DNA of 64,000 bases, from positions 1,426,001 through 1,490,000 of the forward strand of contig NZ_SWDE01000001.1 in NCBI RefSeq assembly GCF_013337185.1, in the 5' to 3' direction. The position numbers and the translations under genes were made by a program. The notes beneath the pieces were generated by a model, which saw only the letters and a list, made by a program, of their open reading frames with translations, was not told the DNA's origin and ran no database searches. This DNA comes from Serratia proteamaculans. GTDB taxonomy: Bacteria > Pseudomonadota > Gammaproteobacteria > Enterobacterales > Enterobacteriaceae. Positions 13,641-27,376 of this stretch are shown piece after piece. Positions within the stretch are counted from its first letter, which is position 1, and the number at the start of each line of letters is the position of its first letter.

Positions 13641-15047
13641 TTATTCCATCCATTCGGTATGGAATACGCCTTCTTTGTCGATACGTTTGTAAGTATGGGC
13701 ACCGAAGTAGTCGCGCTGCGCCTGGATCAGGTTGGCAGGCAGAACCGCTGAACGGTAGCTGTCGTAGTAGGCAATCGCCGCAGAGAAGGTCGGTGTAGGA
13801 ATACCGTTTTGCACCGCGTAAGAAACTACGTCACGCAGCGCCTGCTGGTATTCATCAGCAATCTGCTTGAAGTAAGGTGCCAGCAACAGGTTGGCGATAT
13901 CCGCGTCGTGTGCATAAGCGTCGGTGATTTTCTGCAGGAACTGTGCGCGGATGATACAACCGGCGCGGAAGATCTTGGCAATGTCGCCGTAGTGCAGATC
14001 CCAGTTATTTTCTTTGGAAGCGGCTTTCAATTGAGAGAAGCCCTGAGCATAAGAAACGATTTTGCCCAGGTACAATGCGCGGCGCACTTTCTCAATGAAT
14101 TCAGCCTTGTCACCACTAACTGGTGTTGCTTTAGGACCGGTCAACACTTTAGACGCGGCAACACGCTGGTCTTTCAGTGAAGACAGGTAGCGAGCGAACA
14201 CCGACTCGGTGATCAGTGACAGCGGTTCGCCCAGATCCAGAGAGCTCTGGCTGGTCCACTTGCCGGTGCCTTTGTTGGCCGCTTCGTCCAGGATCACATC
14301 AACCAGGTATTTACCTTCTTCATCTTTCTTGGTGAAGATATCTTTGGTGATGTCGATCAGGTAGCTGTTCAGTTCGCCCTTGTTCCACTCGGCGAAAGTT
14401 TCAGCCAGTTGTTCGTTGCTCAGGTTCAGCGCCTGTTTCAACAGCGAGTAAGCTTCTGCAATCAGCTGCATGTCACCGTACTCGATACCGTTGTGCACCA
14501 TCTTCACATAGTGACCGGCACCGTCAGCGCCGATATAGGTCACGCAAGGCTCGCCTTCCGCTACCGCAGCGATTTTCTTCAGAATTGGGGCAACCAGTTC
14601 GTAAGCTTCTTTCTGGCCACCAGGCATGATTGAAGGGCCTTTCAACGCGCCCTCTTCACCACCGGAAACGCCGGTGCCGATGAAGTTGAAGCCTTGGTCA
14701 GACAGTTCGCGGTTACGGCGGATGGTGTCCTGATAGTAGGTGTTACCACCATCGATCAGAATGTCACCTTTATCCAGGTGCGGAGTCAGGGAAGCAATGG
14801 TCTTGTCAGTCGCTTCGCCCGCTTTCACCATCAGCAGAATGCGGCGTGGTTTTTCCAGAGATTCAACAAACTCTTCAACGGTGTAGTGCGGCACCAGGTT
14901 TTTACCCGGATTCTCTGCAATAACTTCGTCGGTTTTGTCGCCTGAACGGTTAAAGATCGAAACGGTGTAACCACGGCTTTCGATATTCAGTGCCAGATTG
15001 CGGCCCATTACCGCCATGCCGACAACGCCGATTTGTTGCTTGGACAT
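13641..15047 (-). CDS. gnd: 6-phosphogluconate dehydrogenase, decarboxylating
   Basis: A 468-residue cytosolic enzyme of the oxidative pentose phosphate pathway, converting 6-phosphogluconate and NADP+ to ribulose 5-phosphate, CO2 and NADPH. The N terminus [15 protein letters not shown] holds the coenzyme-binding glycine motif, and [16 protein letters not shown] with [13 protein letters not shown] gives the substrate site. The ATG at 15047 follows CAGGAG; a start at 15083 would add 12 residues foreign to the family. gnd commonly flanks O-antigen loci in enterics, and it does so here. Confidence 0.97.
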   Translation of the reverse strand: MSKQQIGVVGMAVMGRNLALNIESRGYTVSIFNRSGDKTDEVIAENPGKNLVPHYTVEEFVESLEKPRRILLMVKAGEATDKTIASLTPHLDKGDILIDGGNTYYQDTIRRNRELSDQGFNFIGTGVSGGEEGALKGPSIMPGGQKEAYELVAPILKKIAAVAEGEPCVTYIGADGAGHYVKMVHNGIEYGDMQLIAEAYSLLKQALNLSNEQLAETFAEWNKGELNSYLIDITKDIFTKKDEEGKYLVDVILDEAANKGTGKWTSQSSLDLGEPLSLITESVFARYLSSLKDQRVAASKVLTGPKATPVSGDKAEFIEKVRRALYLGKIVSYAQGFSQLKAASKENNWDLHYGDIAKIFRAGCIIRAQFLQKITDAYAHDADIANLLLAPYFKQIADEYQQALRDVVSYAVQNGIPTPTFSAAIAYYDSYRSAVLPANLIQAQRDYFGAHTYKRIDKEGVFHTEWME

Positions 15048-15072
15048 TGAGGAACTCCTGTCTGAGGATGAC

Positions 15073-15097
15073 CCTGTTAGCAACTTTGGCTAACAGG
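15073..15097 (-). other. Stem-loop in the gnd leader
   Basis: CCTGTTAGC (15073-15081) and GCTAACAGG (15089-15097) form a perfect 9-base-pair stem with a seven-base loop, 26 bases upstream of the gnd start. On the minus strand no U-tract follows, so it is not a classical terminator of the O-antigen operon; it would form in the gnd leader. Confidence 0.55.
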
Positions 15098-15184
15098 TTT
15101 TGTGATATGGCACACATGTTAACTCAGGATCAAGGCGCGTGGGTAGTGATTGGTGCGATAGGCTTTACAACAGATAATAAACCA

Positions 15185-16375
15185 TCAGAAATTATACAGT
15201 TGTGTCAATAAATGTTGCTTGGCTTGCTGAATCAGTTCCTTTCCCGACTGGCGGTCAATACTGACTTCTGGTGATAGCAATGGCACTAATGCCTCCACAC
15301 TGATATCCGGCCTAACCATAGGCCAGTCAGACATCGGCTGTAAACTGGCAAATTTGTTGTCGTAATAATCTGACCACGATAGCGCAATCCCCGCGATACC
15401 GAGGCTTGCAGCAATCACCTGGAAATGGAAACGTGAACTGATGCAAAAATCATTGGTGGCGAATGTTAAACCATCTTGCCAAATCTGTTCGAACTGTATG
15501 AAATTTGCCTGTGGGAAACGTTCTTGCACCTGACGGAAAAATACACCATCTGAGCCTGGACGAAACTCATAAAAATTGATCGCAGCCGCAGGATGGGTCT
15601 GACAAAAACTAGCTACCGCCTTCTGCAACAACAGCAGCAAATTATCTGTCAGAATCCCGCCTTCAGACAGTTCAGTGTGGATACACAGATGAAGAGTGGG
15701 TTGTTCACTTTCGACAAGACGCCCGATAGGAGAACCAGGGAAAGCAAAATAATCGTCCCCAGTAAAGCTCAGGCCTGGCAGCTCGAAAGGTTTCAATACC
15801 TCGTAACTGGCTTCGTCTCGCACATCAAACTGATTAAATTGGCGGATGGAGGGGGCGAATTTAGCGGCATTTTCGGGTGAAAGCGGTTGCAATCCGAGTC
15901 CGGTTGCGTAGCTGACCAACTGATGTTTTTCGGCAAAGTAAGCCGCAAGTTCTATCAACCGCGCATTGGCTCCCCAGAGTTCATTGATGTAGCCGCCCCC
16001 TAACAGATGGATACTTTCCGCGGAGATAAATGCCTCGGTCATCAAGCGCTCGCGAAGCGGCAGCGTATAAGGATCAGCAAATTTTTCCTGAACGGACCCA
16101 TCGTCACCCAGTGCCTGCGCCAGGCGCCAAAGATAATCAACGCATTTAACCCCTGGGAACAACTCCGTAGCTACCACAGCATCCACAGCATCTAGATAGA
16201 TAACGCTGTCAGGAAACTGTCGTTGCAATTCATTTATCCAATATCGCGTAAGCATGTCATCGCCAAAATTTGGCATACCTGCAGCTGAAACCAAATAAAA
16301 TGTTTTCTTCAGTATCGGTGGAGCCTGAACATCCCTATTATGCCTTTTCGTCCATAATTTCGCGAAAAAAGCCAA
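15185..16375 (-). CDS. Polysaccharide pyruvyl transferase family protein
   Basis: A 396-residue protein with features of the polysaccharide pyruvyl transferase family (CsaB/WcaK-like), which transfers pyruvate from PEP as a ketal onto sugars. Visible are an early FGDD(M)LTRYW motif after FYLVSAAGMPN, a LLGGGYINELWG segment and a C-terminal FCISSRFHFQVIAASLGI segment resembling the conserved SxRxH region. I chose a TTG at 16375 with AAGGAG seven bases upstream; a start at 16417 would overlap wbbO and lacks a ribosome site. It is the last gene of the O-polysaccharide operon and may add pyruvate to the galactan. The acceptor is inferred from context only. Confidence 0.75.
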   Translation of the reverse strand: MAFFAKLWTKRHNRDVQAPPILKKTFYLVSAAGMPNFGDDMLTRYWINELQRQFPDSVIYLDAVDAVVATELFPGVKCVDYLWRLAQALGDDGSVQEKFADPYTLPLRERLMTEAFISAESIHLLGGGYINELWGANARLIELAAYFAEKHQLVSYATGLGLQPLSPENAAKFAPSIRQFNQFDVRDEASYEVLKPFELPGLSFTGDDYFAFPGSPIGRLVESEQPTLHLCIHTELSEGGILTDNLLLLLQKAVASFCQTHPAAAINFYEFRPGSDGVFFRQVQERFPQANFIQFEQIWQDGLTFATNDFCISSRFHFQVIAASLGIAGIALSWSDYYDNKFASLQPMSDWPMVRPDISVEALVPLLSPEVSIDRQSGKELIQQAKQHLLTQLYNF

Positions 16376-16391
16376 AATAGTGCTCCTTAAA

Positions 16392-17534
16392 TTAATAATT
16401 CCCGGTGGCAATCGCACGCTGATAGAGTTTCAGCGTGTCATCAATAACCAGTGATGATGCGAACTTGCTCTCAATTCGCTCGCGACTACGAACGCCCATC
16501 TCTACACGTTTGTTTGGGCTGGTAAGTAATTTTTCCAACTTTTCTGTCAAAAGTTTGATGTTACGTTTCTCCACCAAACTGCCTGTGTATTCATCAATGA
16601 TCAGGCTTTGGCATCCGCCAACATCGTAAGCAATGCAAGCGCGCCCCACAGACGACGCCTCAAGCAAGATGCGTGGAATACCTTCAGAATAGGTAGAGGG
16701 TAGCGCCACAACGTTAGAAGCTTTGATAAGACTGTAAACATCAGAACAACGACCAAGCCAGTTTATCAATCCTTGCTGATGCCATTCTTCAATTTGCGAC
16801 AATGGAATAGCATCGGGATCGTCAACGATCGAGATCCCTGCCACATTGAGCACAAAATCTACGCCTTTAAGCGCTAAACGCTTCTTCACTTCAACCAAAT
16901 CACCCAGTCCTTTGCTCCACAGCAAACGGCTGGCAAACAGCACAATGGGCTTTTCTCGATTGATTTCCAATGAATAGTGATAGATCTCCGGATTGATACC
17001 GGCCCCGTCGATCACTACAGTCTGGCTTTTTTTGGCGTCAGTAAGGTCAATGAGCCGATCACGATCGTGCTCATGTTCAAAAGCCAACAGACATTTTTTA
17101 TTCTTAAATATATGATTATAGGAATGTAATGTCAGAAAACGAATAACGTTCATCGACAACTTATCTTCCATAAATACCCGACCCAGTCCTACAAAGCCCA
17201 AAATGATGGGCTTATTATAAAAACGGGCAAAGAAGCCCCCCATCAGGCAAGGTTTGATGGTGATACAATGCAATACATCCGGGTTAATTTTCTTAAGCAA
17301 CTGCCAGACCTTAACCAACGAGCCCAAAAAATTAATTGGGTTGATGGAAAGCTCGGAAACAGAAGAGTCATGACAGATAAAACCTTTTTCTGCCAGATTT
17401 TGCTGAATGCCGTCTCCCACAAAGTGGCTGACAACATGAATTTCATAGCCGGCAGCTTTAGCTGCCAGGGCTCTTTCAACCCAGTGAAGTTCAAAGTACC
17501 AATCTGAGTTGATAAAATAACAAATCTTTTTCAT
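16392..17534 (-). CDS. wbbO: GT4 galactosyltransferase, D-galactan I type
   Basis: A 380-residue GT-B glycosyltransferase with the C-terminal GT4 features: LFASRLLWSKGLGDLV, and an EGIPRILLEASSVGRACIAYDVGG segment holding the EX7E motif. In Klebsiella D-galactan I loci, WbbO (about 377 residues, last of wzm-wzt-wbbM-glf-wbbN-wbbO) adds the first galactose residues to undecaprenyl-PP-GlcNAc at the cytosolic face. The identical gene order and close length support the same role. The ATG at 17534 follows TAAGAG. Confidence 0.8.
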   Translation of the reverse strand: MKKICYFINSDWYFELHWVERALAAKAAGYEIHVVSHFVGDGIQQNLAEKGFICHDSSVSELSINPINFLGSLVKVWQLLKKINPDVLHCITIKPCLMGGFFARFYNKPIILGFVGLGRVFMEDKLSMNVIRFLTLHSYNHIFKNKKCLLAFEHEHDRDRLIDLTDAKKSQTVVIDGAGINPEIYHYSLEINREKPIVLFASRLLWSKGLGDLVEVKKRLALKGVDFVLNVAGISIVDDPDAIPLSQIEEWHQQGLINWLGRCSDVYSLIKASNVVALPSTYSEGIPRILLEASSVGRACIAYDVGGCQSLIIDEYTGSLVEKRNIKLLTEKLEKLLTSPNKRVEMGVRSRERIESKFASSLVIDDTLKLYQRAIATGNY

Positions 17535-17548
17535 TAAACTCTTACCGG

Positions 17549-21502
<3,954 letters not shown>

Positions 21503-21533
21503 TTGAATTACCTAATAGTCAGAATTATAAAAC

Positions 21534-22274
21534 TCAGGCCATTGCTATTTTATATTGAGAGATAACGGAATGGGCATCTCCCATCTCTCTCATTTTATGG
21601 TTTTCAATCCAAATGACTTTGTCACAGATTTTCTCAACATCCTCAAGGTTATGACTAACAAAAAGAATTGTAACACCTTTCTTTTTGAATTCATTAATAG
21701 TCTTCAGACATTTCCGCTGAAAAGCAATATCGCCCACAGCCAGAACTTCATCGATTATCAATATATCCGGATCTACCTGTGTTATCACTGAGAACCCTAA
21801 CTTCGCCAGCATACCACTTGAATAGACCCGAATGGGCTCATCAATGAACTCACCCAACTCAGAGAACTCGATAATTTTGTCCAGACGCTGTTTTAGCTCT
21901 TTGCGACGTAACCCCAACAAGGTTGCGTTAAGCCGTATATTTTCACGACCGGTGAGTTCAGGATGGAAACCCCCACCCAACTCCAGCATGGATGCAACAC
22001 GCCCAACAACGCTAACCGTACCGGACGATGGTTTCATTACACCAGCGACCAAACCAAGTGAAGTACTCTTTCCCGCACCATTACGACCAATAAGTGCGAC
22101 AGACTCCCCTTTCTGAACCTGAAAGCTAATGTCTTCAATCGCTAAATAGCTACGACCACTTAGCAAGCTTAATGCCCTACGTGGATTAAAAATCAATTCT
22201 TTGATGCCAGATCCAATATGATGATATAATGGATAGCGCTTAGTAACATTTTTAAACTCTATAGCCAAACTCAT
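21534..22274 (-). CDS. wzt: O-polysaccharide ABC exporter, ATP-binding subunit
   Basis: A 246-residue ATPase powering transport of undecaprenyl-linked O-polysaccharide across the inner membrane. Walker A is GRNGAGKST, the signature region is IRVYSSGMLAKLGF, Walker B is ILIIDEVLAVGD and the switch histidine lies in LFVSHNLED. It lacks the C-terminal carbohydrate-binding domain of Wzt proteins that recognise capped chains, which fits D-galactan I, where export and synthesis are coupled and no terminal cap is read. It overlaps wzm by one base. Confidence 0.93.
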   Translation of the reverse strand: MSLAIEFKNVTKRYPLYHHIGSGIKELIFNPRRALSLLSGRSYLAIEDISFQVQKGESVALIGRNGAGKSTSLGLVAGVMKPSSGTVSVVGRVASMLELGGGFHPELTGRENIRLNATLLGLRRKELKQRLDKIIEFSELGEFIDEPIRVYSSGMLAKLGFSVITQVDPDILIIDEVLAVGDIAFQRKCLKTINEFKKKGVTILFVSHNLEDVEKICDKVIWIENHKMREMGDAHSVISQYKIAMA

Positions 22275-23041
22275 TATAGTATCTCTGCAAATCTGTACTT
22301 TAATTTATTAAATATGCTTGTACCGATGATGACAAATAAAAGTGCATATCCATAGAGCATACCAACCTGGTGGTAATCGATAACCCCATTCATGAAAAGA
22401 TCGCGCCAACTGAGTATCATATTTGCCAGCGGGTTATAATCGATCAAGAAATGATACTCTTTGGGTATCATATCGCCAGAATAAAGAATTGGCGTACAAT
22501 AAAACATCAGCATAATGCCTAGGGTCACGAATCTTTCTAGATCACGGAAAAAAAGGTTCAACGTCGACAACATCATTGCAATGCCAAAAGTCATCAACAT
22601 TTGGGCTATACCAATTAATGGAATTCCCCAAATCCAGTCAACCGAAGGACGCATACCATATACATAGAGAAACACAATAATCACAGGAATGGTGCATAAA
22701 AAATGCAGACACTCCATAAGCACGTTACTAAAAGGGATAACGGAACGAGGGAATACTGTTTTCTTTATTATTTGTGCATTGGCTATAAAAGAATATAGTG
22801 AATTTGTAGTTGAACTAGCAAACCATTGCCATGGGAAAAGCCCTGTAATAATAAATATAGTATAATTTGGTATTTGAACCCTCATTACCAATTTAAAAAT
22901 AAAGTAATATATCAAGGCAAAAAGTAATGGGTTTGCAATTGACCATAAATAGCCAAAAAAACTACTTTTATATCTTACTTTCAATTCTTTCTCTGTAATG
23001 ACCGCAGCCAAATCCCAGAGGTAACCTAAGCTATACTTCAT
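22274..23041 (-). CDS. wzm: O-polysaccharide ABC exporter, membrane subunit
   Basis: A 255-residue ABC-2-type permease with about six hydrophobic segments, pairing with Wzt. The N-terminal KELKVRYKSSFFGYLWSIANP is the typical cytosolic coupling region. The ATG at 23041 (MKYSLGYLWDL) gives the family length; the ORF extends upstream to 23098 but those 19 residues do not fit the family. First gene of the operon, 122 bases downstream of the ops element. Confidence 0.92.
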   Translation of the reverse strand: MKYSLGYLWDLAAVITEKELKVRYKSSFFGYLWSIANPLLFALIYYFIFKLVMRVQIPNYTIFIITGLFPWQWFASSTTNSLYSFIANAQIIKKTVFPRSVIPFSNVLMECLHFLCTIPVIIVFLYVYGMRPSVDWIWGIPLIGIAQMLMTFGIAMMLSTLNLFFRDLERFVTLGIMLMFYCTPILYSGDMIPKEYHFLIDYNPLANMILSWRDLFMNGVIDYHQVGMLYGYALLFVIIGTSIFNKLKYRFAEIL

Positions 23042-23162
23042 ATGAAAACTCGATTTAAGATTAAAATTCCCTAACACAAGAAACGTAATACTTATCAACT
23101 GCGTTTGCTAACGAGCGCCTCGCCAGGAAAGGCAAGCTTCAGGCTTCTTCACTATTTACAGC

Positions 23163-23196
23163 CACGCTACCGCCCCTGGCATTATCGCAACCAGAG
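23163..23196 (-). promoter_or_regulatory. JUMPstart/ops element before wzm
   Basis: On the minus strand GGCGGTAGCGTG (complement of 23163-23174) is the ops core recruiting the antiterminator RfaH, preceded by CTCTGG at 23191-23196 and a partly conserved spacer. It lies in the 323-base galU-wzm gap, which otherwise holds AT-rich DNA and presumably the operon promoter. RfaH would let polymerase traverse the 8-kb O-polysaccharide operon. Confidence 0.85.
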
Positions 23197-23364
23197 TACA
23201 GACCAAACAACCAATTGATTCTACTACATATTCCCAATAAATCCAGTTTACAGGATCTTTAGGTCTTACCGCTATCACGCACAGGTTGCTTGTTACGTTA
23301 CATTCAGCAGCGCCATTTTTCTCTAGGAATCGACTGGATTCCTAACACACAAAAACACTTGGTA

Positions 23365-24252
23365 TCAGTGATTGAAAACCCCTTTCACCCACACCGAAAA
23401 GTCTTTTCCCTGCGTTGGATGCCGGAGCCCGAACTCAACAAATGCCTTCATATAACCCAATTTATCGCCGCAATCATGGGAACGTCCAACCATAGCAAAA
23501 GCATCAACCGGTTTTTGTTCCATCAACATAGCAATCGCATCGGTTAACTGAATTTCTCCACCAGCACCGTAAGGCGTTTTATCAAGCAACGGCCAAATAT
23601 CCGCAGCCAATACGTAACGGCCAACCACAGCCAAATTTGAAGGTGCTTTATCCAACTGTGGCTTTTCTACAATTGCACGCATTGGCATGCTCTCACCTGG
23701 ATGAATTTCGACACCACTGCAATCGACCACCCCGTATTTGGATACATCTTTTTCCGGCACGGGTTCTACCATGACCTGACTGCGCCCATGTTCCGCAAAT
23801 CGAGCAATCATGCCAGCCAAATTATCTCTTTTAAGATCTGAGGCAACATCGTCAATTAAAACATCGGGTAGCAGTACCGCAAAAGCTTCGTCACCAATCA
23901 ATGGTCTAGCGCACAAGATTGCATGCCCCAAGCCTTTGGACTGACCTTGGCGTACATGCATCAAGGTAACGCCTTTAGGGCAGATCGATTGTACTTCTTC
24001 CAGCAGCTGGCGCTTGACGCGCGACTCCAGCATGCTTTCCAGTTCAAACGATGTGTCAAAGTGATTCTCAATGGCATTTTTTGATGAATGTGTAACAAGA
24101 ATAATTTCCGTAACACCAGCAGCAACGCATTCATTCACAATGTATTGGATGAGGGGTTTGTCTACGACCGGCAACATTTCCTTAGGAATAGCTTTGGTGG
24201 CCGGTAACATGCGGGTTCCTAGACCTGCAATGGGTATGACAGCTTTTAGCAT
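23365..24252 (-). CDS. galU: UTP-glucose-1-phosphate uridylyltransferase, first copy
   Basis: A 295-residue enzyme making UDP-glucose from glucose 1-phosphate and UTP. The GalU signatures are present: [19 protein letters not shown] near the N terminus and [12 protein letters not shown] near residue 240, unlike the GalF-type substitutions at 55060-55953. A TTG 21 bases upstream is possible, but the ATG at 24252 fits the family. It sits between galE and the wzm operon and probably supplies UDP-glucose, and with GalE UDP-galactose, for the galactan. It is one of three GalU/GalF genes in the window. Confidence 0.92.
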   Translation of the reverse strand: MLKAVIPIAGLGTRMLPATKAIPKEMLPVVDKPLIQYIVNECVAAGVTEIILVTHSSKNAIENHFDTSFELESMLESRVKRQLLEEVQSICPKGVTLMHVRQGQSKGLGHAILCARPLIGDEAFAVLLPDVLIDDVASDLKRDNLAGMIARFAEHGRSQVMVEPVPEKDVSKYGVVDCSGVEIHPGESMPMRAIVEKPQLDKAPSNLAVVGRYVLAADIWPLLDKTPYGAGGEIQLTDAIAMLMEQKPVDAFAMVGRSHDCGDKLGYMKAFVEFGLRHPTQGKDFSVWVKGVFNH

Positions 24253-24689
24253 CTTTGTGGGAACCCCCAGCAATTACCGTTTCATTACTGCATCACATAT
24301 AAAATCAGCGCAATGCCGTTTCATTGCATTGTTGCGTTATAGCACACAGCAGAAAATGACATCAATTTATTCGGCCTGAAGTATACACCCATGTCAGAAG
24401 TTAATACATTAACCACACGTAGACAAAACGTCATTTGTCTACACAACGACCTCTTTGCCTAGCAACAAAAATCATAACAAATTGAAACTAAATAAAAAAA
24501 AACCAAAAAAGACGCTATAAAGACCGCAATTTTTTGATATCGATTGATGAATCACATAGCATTCATCGAACAAATACCAACCGAAATAAGTAGCATGCTT
24601 ATAATTAAGCATTCCAATAAAAACAAAATGAAATTGAGAATGATTATTAATTAATGCTAGTCATATCCTTTGCAACATGCCTGTTCCTT
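24253..24689. other. AT-rich gap between galE and galU
   Basis: This 437-base non-coding stretch is strongly AT-rich and carries the promoter of the downstream galU copy, which I cannot place precisely. The only site of note is a Fur-box-like sequence at 24635-24649, TGAGAATGATTATTA, matching 12 of 14 defined bases of the 7-1-7 consensus. I see no coding sequence here. Confidence 0.5.
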
Positions 24690-24722
24690 AAAAAAAAGCC
24701 CGCAGCGTTGAACTGCGGGCTT
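24690..24722 (-). terminator. Terminator of galE
   Basis: A perfect 10-base-pair stem (AAGCCCGCAG 24696-24705 / CTGCGGGCTT 24713-24722) is followed on the minus strand by a run of eight T. It lies 25 bases past the galE stop. Confidence 0.92.
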
Positions 24723-24747
24723 AGTCAGAATGGAGTGTTACCCCAAC

Positions 24748-25770
24748 TCAACTTTTGCGGCTATAGCCCTGCGGGTTATTCTTTTGCCAATTCCAGGTAT
24801 CGCGCATCATTTCATCGATACCGCGCCGCACTTCCCAACCCAACTCCTCACGGGCAAGATTCGCGTCAGCCCAGAAAGCAGGCAAATCGCCATCACGACG
24901 CGGCAAGATCTGATATGGGATCTTCACGCCAGAAGCCTTTTCAAAAGCTTGCACCATCGCCAAAACCGAGTGCCCCACCCCTGCCCCCAGATTGTATGCT
25001 TTGAAGCCCACTATTTTCTTCAAATGATCCATTGCTACCAAATGCCCTTCGGCCAAATCCATCACGTGAATGTAATCACGTTCACCGGTGCCATCTTCAG
25101 TTGGGTAATCGCCACCGAAAATGCCCAACTTATCCAGTTTGCCAATAGCAACCTGAGAGATATACGGCAACAGATTGTTCGGGATACCATTTGGATCTTC
25201 ACCAATCAAACCTGACTCATGCGCACCGACCGGATTGAAGTAACGCAGGGCAATAATGGAAAACTGGGGTTCAGCCTTGGCAAAATCCTGCAAAACCTGC
25301 TCCACCATCAATTTGGAAGTCCCATATGGGCTAGTTGTTCCACCAATAGGTGTAGTTTCCACATAGGGCACAGGAGAGTTAGCGCCATAAACAGTAGCGG
25401 AAGAGCTAAAGATAAATTGGTGAACACCTGCACGGCGCATTTCATCCAGTAACACCAGCGTACCGGCAACATTGTTTTGATAGTACTCAAGTGGCTTGCG
25501 AGTCGACTCCCCTACTGCTTTCAGGCCGGCAAAATGGATAACCGAATTTATCGTGTGAGCGTCGAAAATACGCTTCAGACATTCGCCATCCTGAATGTCA
25601 CCCTGGTAAAACACAGCCGCTTTGCCCGTCAACTTTTCTACACGCTGCAAAGACTCTTCCGAAGAGTTCGACAGGTTATCCAATACCACTACATCCTCAT
25701 CGCGCTCCAGCAAAGCCAGAACGGTATGAGAACCGATATAACCGGCTCCGCCAGTGACTAAAATCGCCAT
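24748..25770 (-). CDS. galE: UDP-glucose 4-epimerase
   Basis: A 340-residue extended SDR enzyme interconverting UDP-glucose and UDP-galactose with tightly bound NAD. The N terminus [12 protein letters not shown] binds NAD; the catalytic region is SSSATVYG with the YGTSK tyrosine/lysine pair; the RYFNPVGAH segment is typical. The ATG at 25770 follows a GAGAGGGG ribosome site; 14 extra upstream residues are unsupported. It feeds the UDP-galactose that Glf converts to UDP-Galf. Confidence 0.95.
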   Translation of the reverse strand: MAILVTGGAGYIGSHTVLALLERDEDVVVLDNLSNSSEESLQRVEKLTGKAAVFYQGDIQDGECLKRIFDAHTINSVIHFAGLKAVGESTRKPLEYYQNNVAGTLVLLDEMRRAGVHQFIFSSSATVYGANSPVPYVETTPIGGTTSPYGTSKLMVEQVLQDFAKAEPQFSIIALRYFNPVGAHESGLIGEDPNGIPNNLLPYISQVAIGKLDKLGIFGGDYPTEDGTGERDYIHVMDLAEGHLVAMDHLKKIVGFKAYNLGAGVGHSVLAMVQAFEKASGVKIPYQILPRRDGDLPAFWADANLAREELGWEVRRGIDEMMRDTWNWQKNNPQGYSRKS

Positions 25771-25935
25771 ATCAACCCCTCTCCCCAGCCTTACTGGAGG
25801 ATCCTCACCCATTAAAAATAATCTATCGCTCTAAAAAATCAGGAGAAAAATGCAAAACTAAGATATCAATGCCAGCGACATGATACAACTTACTCGATTC
25901 ATCACCAAAACGTTGAGAACATAACGTATAGAGAC

Positions 25936-25963
25936 AAAAAAGAGCAGCTCAAGGCTGCTCTTT
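25936..25963 (-). terminator. Terminator of the lipBCD operon
   Basis: AAAGAGCAGC (25939-25948) and GCTGCTCTTT (25954-25963) form a 10-base-pair stem. On the minus strand the run complementary to the A-tract (25936-25942) supplies the U-tract. It lies 35 bases past the lipD stop. Confidence 0.9.
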
Positions 25964-25997
25964 CGGATAAATAGACATGATGAGTGTAACTATCTGC

Positions 25998-27374
25998 TCA
26001 GCGGCTCATGGAAAAATACTGCGCCACCCGTTTGACATCACTTTCATCAAGCGTACCTGAGTCGCTCAGCAAGGTAATCCAGGATTTTATGTAGGTGTAC
26101 TTAGCCGAGGCCAGATCACGTTGGGCACTGTACAACTGTTGCTCAGCATTCAGTACATCGACGTTGACACGTTGCCCCGCCAGCACGCTCTGGCGCGTTG
26201 CCGTCACCTGCGTGGTCGCTGACTTCACCGCCAGTTCGTACGCGGCCAGTTTGGCACGGCTGCTGATACAAAGATTATACTGTTTGCGCAGATCGTTAAG
26301 CGTAGTGCCCACCTGTGCATCCATTTCGTACATCGCCTGCCCGTATCGTGACGCAGCCTGGCGAGTCGATGCCGAAACCCCACCGCCGGCGTAGATTGGC
26401 ATACTCACCTGCACGCCAATACTGTCAGTGCGATATTTTTGGTTAACCGTGTTATCGCTGCTGGAATCATTCTCAGAATGTGAGGCGTAGAGCTGCACCT
26501 GAGGCATAAAGCCGGCACGATTTCTCTCCACTTCATATTTCGCCGCATCCACACCATGGCGTGAAGCCGCTAACATCGGGTTATTCTCGAGGGCAATTTT
26601 TTGCCACTCTTCAAACTTTGATGGGATCAACGGTGCCACCTGGAACTTGCCAGGACGTAGCAGCTGTACGTCATCGAGCTGATTGAGTGGCATGCCAATA
26701 ATGACCTCCAGCTCGCGCTGAGCCGCGTCCAGTGCATCACGCGCCTCAATCTCCTGCGCCTCTGCCAGGCTGTAGCGCGCCTGAGTCTCGGAAACGTCGG
26801 TAATGGTGCCTTCACCTGCGCTCATTAAGCGGTCGTTCAACGACAGCTGTTCTTTATAAGCCGCTTTTTGCGCTGAGGCTAAAGCGATTTGGTCTTTGGA
26901 GTAAGCCACTTCAACATAAGCGGAGATCACCCGTACCGCCAAATCAAGAAACTTGCTGCGGTAGCGCTCATCAGACATCAGCGTTTGCGCCACGCCAGCC
27001 TTGTAGCGTGCATAAGCCTCATAATCGAACAGAGGCTGTGTCAGTGTAACCGAGCTGGAATAGCTGCGATACTGCTGCCGCTTGGTGGCTTCAGTAACGT
27101 TGCCAAAGAAATCACTTTGCGGATACTTTTGCGTTTGCCAGTTTCTCGGTGAGTTCTGGTAATTGAGCGATACCTTCGGCAGCAGCCCCGCCCTGCCGAT
27201 ATTTTCGTTTTCGTCTCCCGCCTCTTTCTCTTTTATTGCCGCCCTGAAGGTCGGATCTTTCTCAAGTGCCAGCGAATATGCGTCTATAATCCCTATCGAA
27301 TGAACCGGCGCAGCTATCGCAAACAAGAGGGTACTGATAGCAAGGCCAGCAACCTGTCGTTTAAATTGAATCAA
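25998..27374 (-). CDS. lipD: Type I secretion outer-membrane protein, TolC family
   Basis: A 458-residue outer-membrane efflux protein. It has an N-terminal signal peptide (LAISTLLFAIAAPVHS, cleavage near residue 26) followed by two outer-membrane-efflux repeats rich in coiled-coil helices. With LipB and LipC it forms a trans-envelope channel. The start is a TTG at 27374, with GAGGAA upstream, two bases after the lipC stop; no suitable ATG exists. Order and size match the S. marcescens lipBCD exporter, known to secrete lipase, metalloprotease and SlaA. Confidence 0.88.
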   Translation of the reverse strand: MIQFKRQVAGLAISTLLFAIAAPVHSIGIIDAYSLALEKDPTFRAAIKEKEAGDENENIGRAGLLPKVSLNYQNSPRNWQTQKYPQSDFFGNVTEATKRQQYRSYSSSVTLTQPLFDYEAYARYKAGVAQTLMSDERYRSKFLDLAVRVISAYVEVAYSKDQIALASAQKAAYKEQLSLNDRLMSAGEGTITDVSETQARYSLAEAQEIEARDALDAAQRELEVIIGMPLNQLDDVQLLRPGKFQVAPLIPSKFEEWQKIALENNPMLAASRHGVDAAKYEVERNRAGFMPQVQLYASHSENDSSSDNTVNQKYRTDSIGVQVSMPIYAGGGVSASTRQAASRYGQAMYEMDAQVGTTLNDLRKQYNLCISSRAKLAAYELAVKSATTQVTATRQSVLAGQRVNVDVLNAEQQLYSAQRDLASAKYTYIKSWITLLSDSGTLDESDVKRVAQYFSMSR

Positions 27375-27376
27375 AA

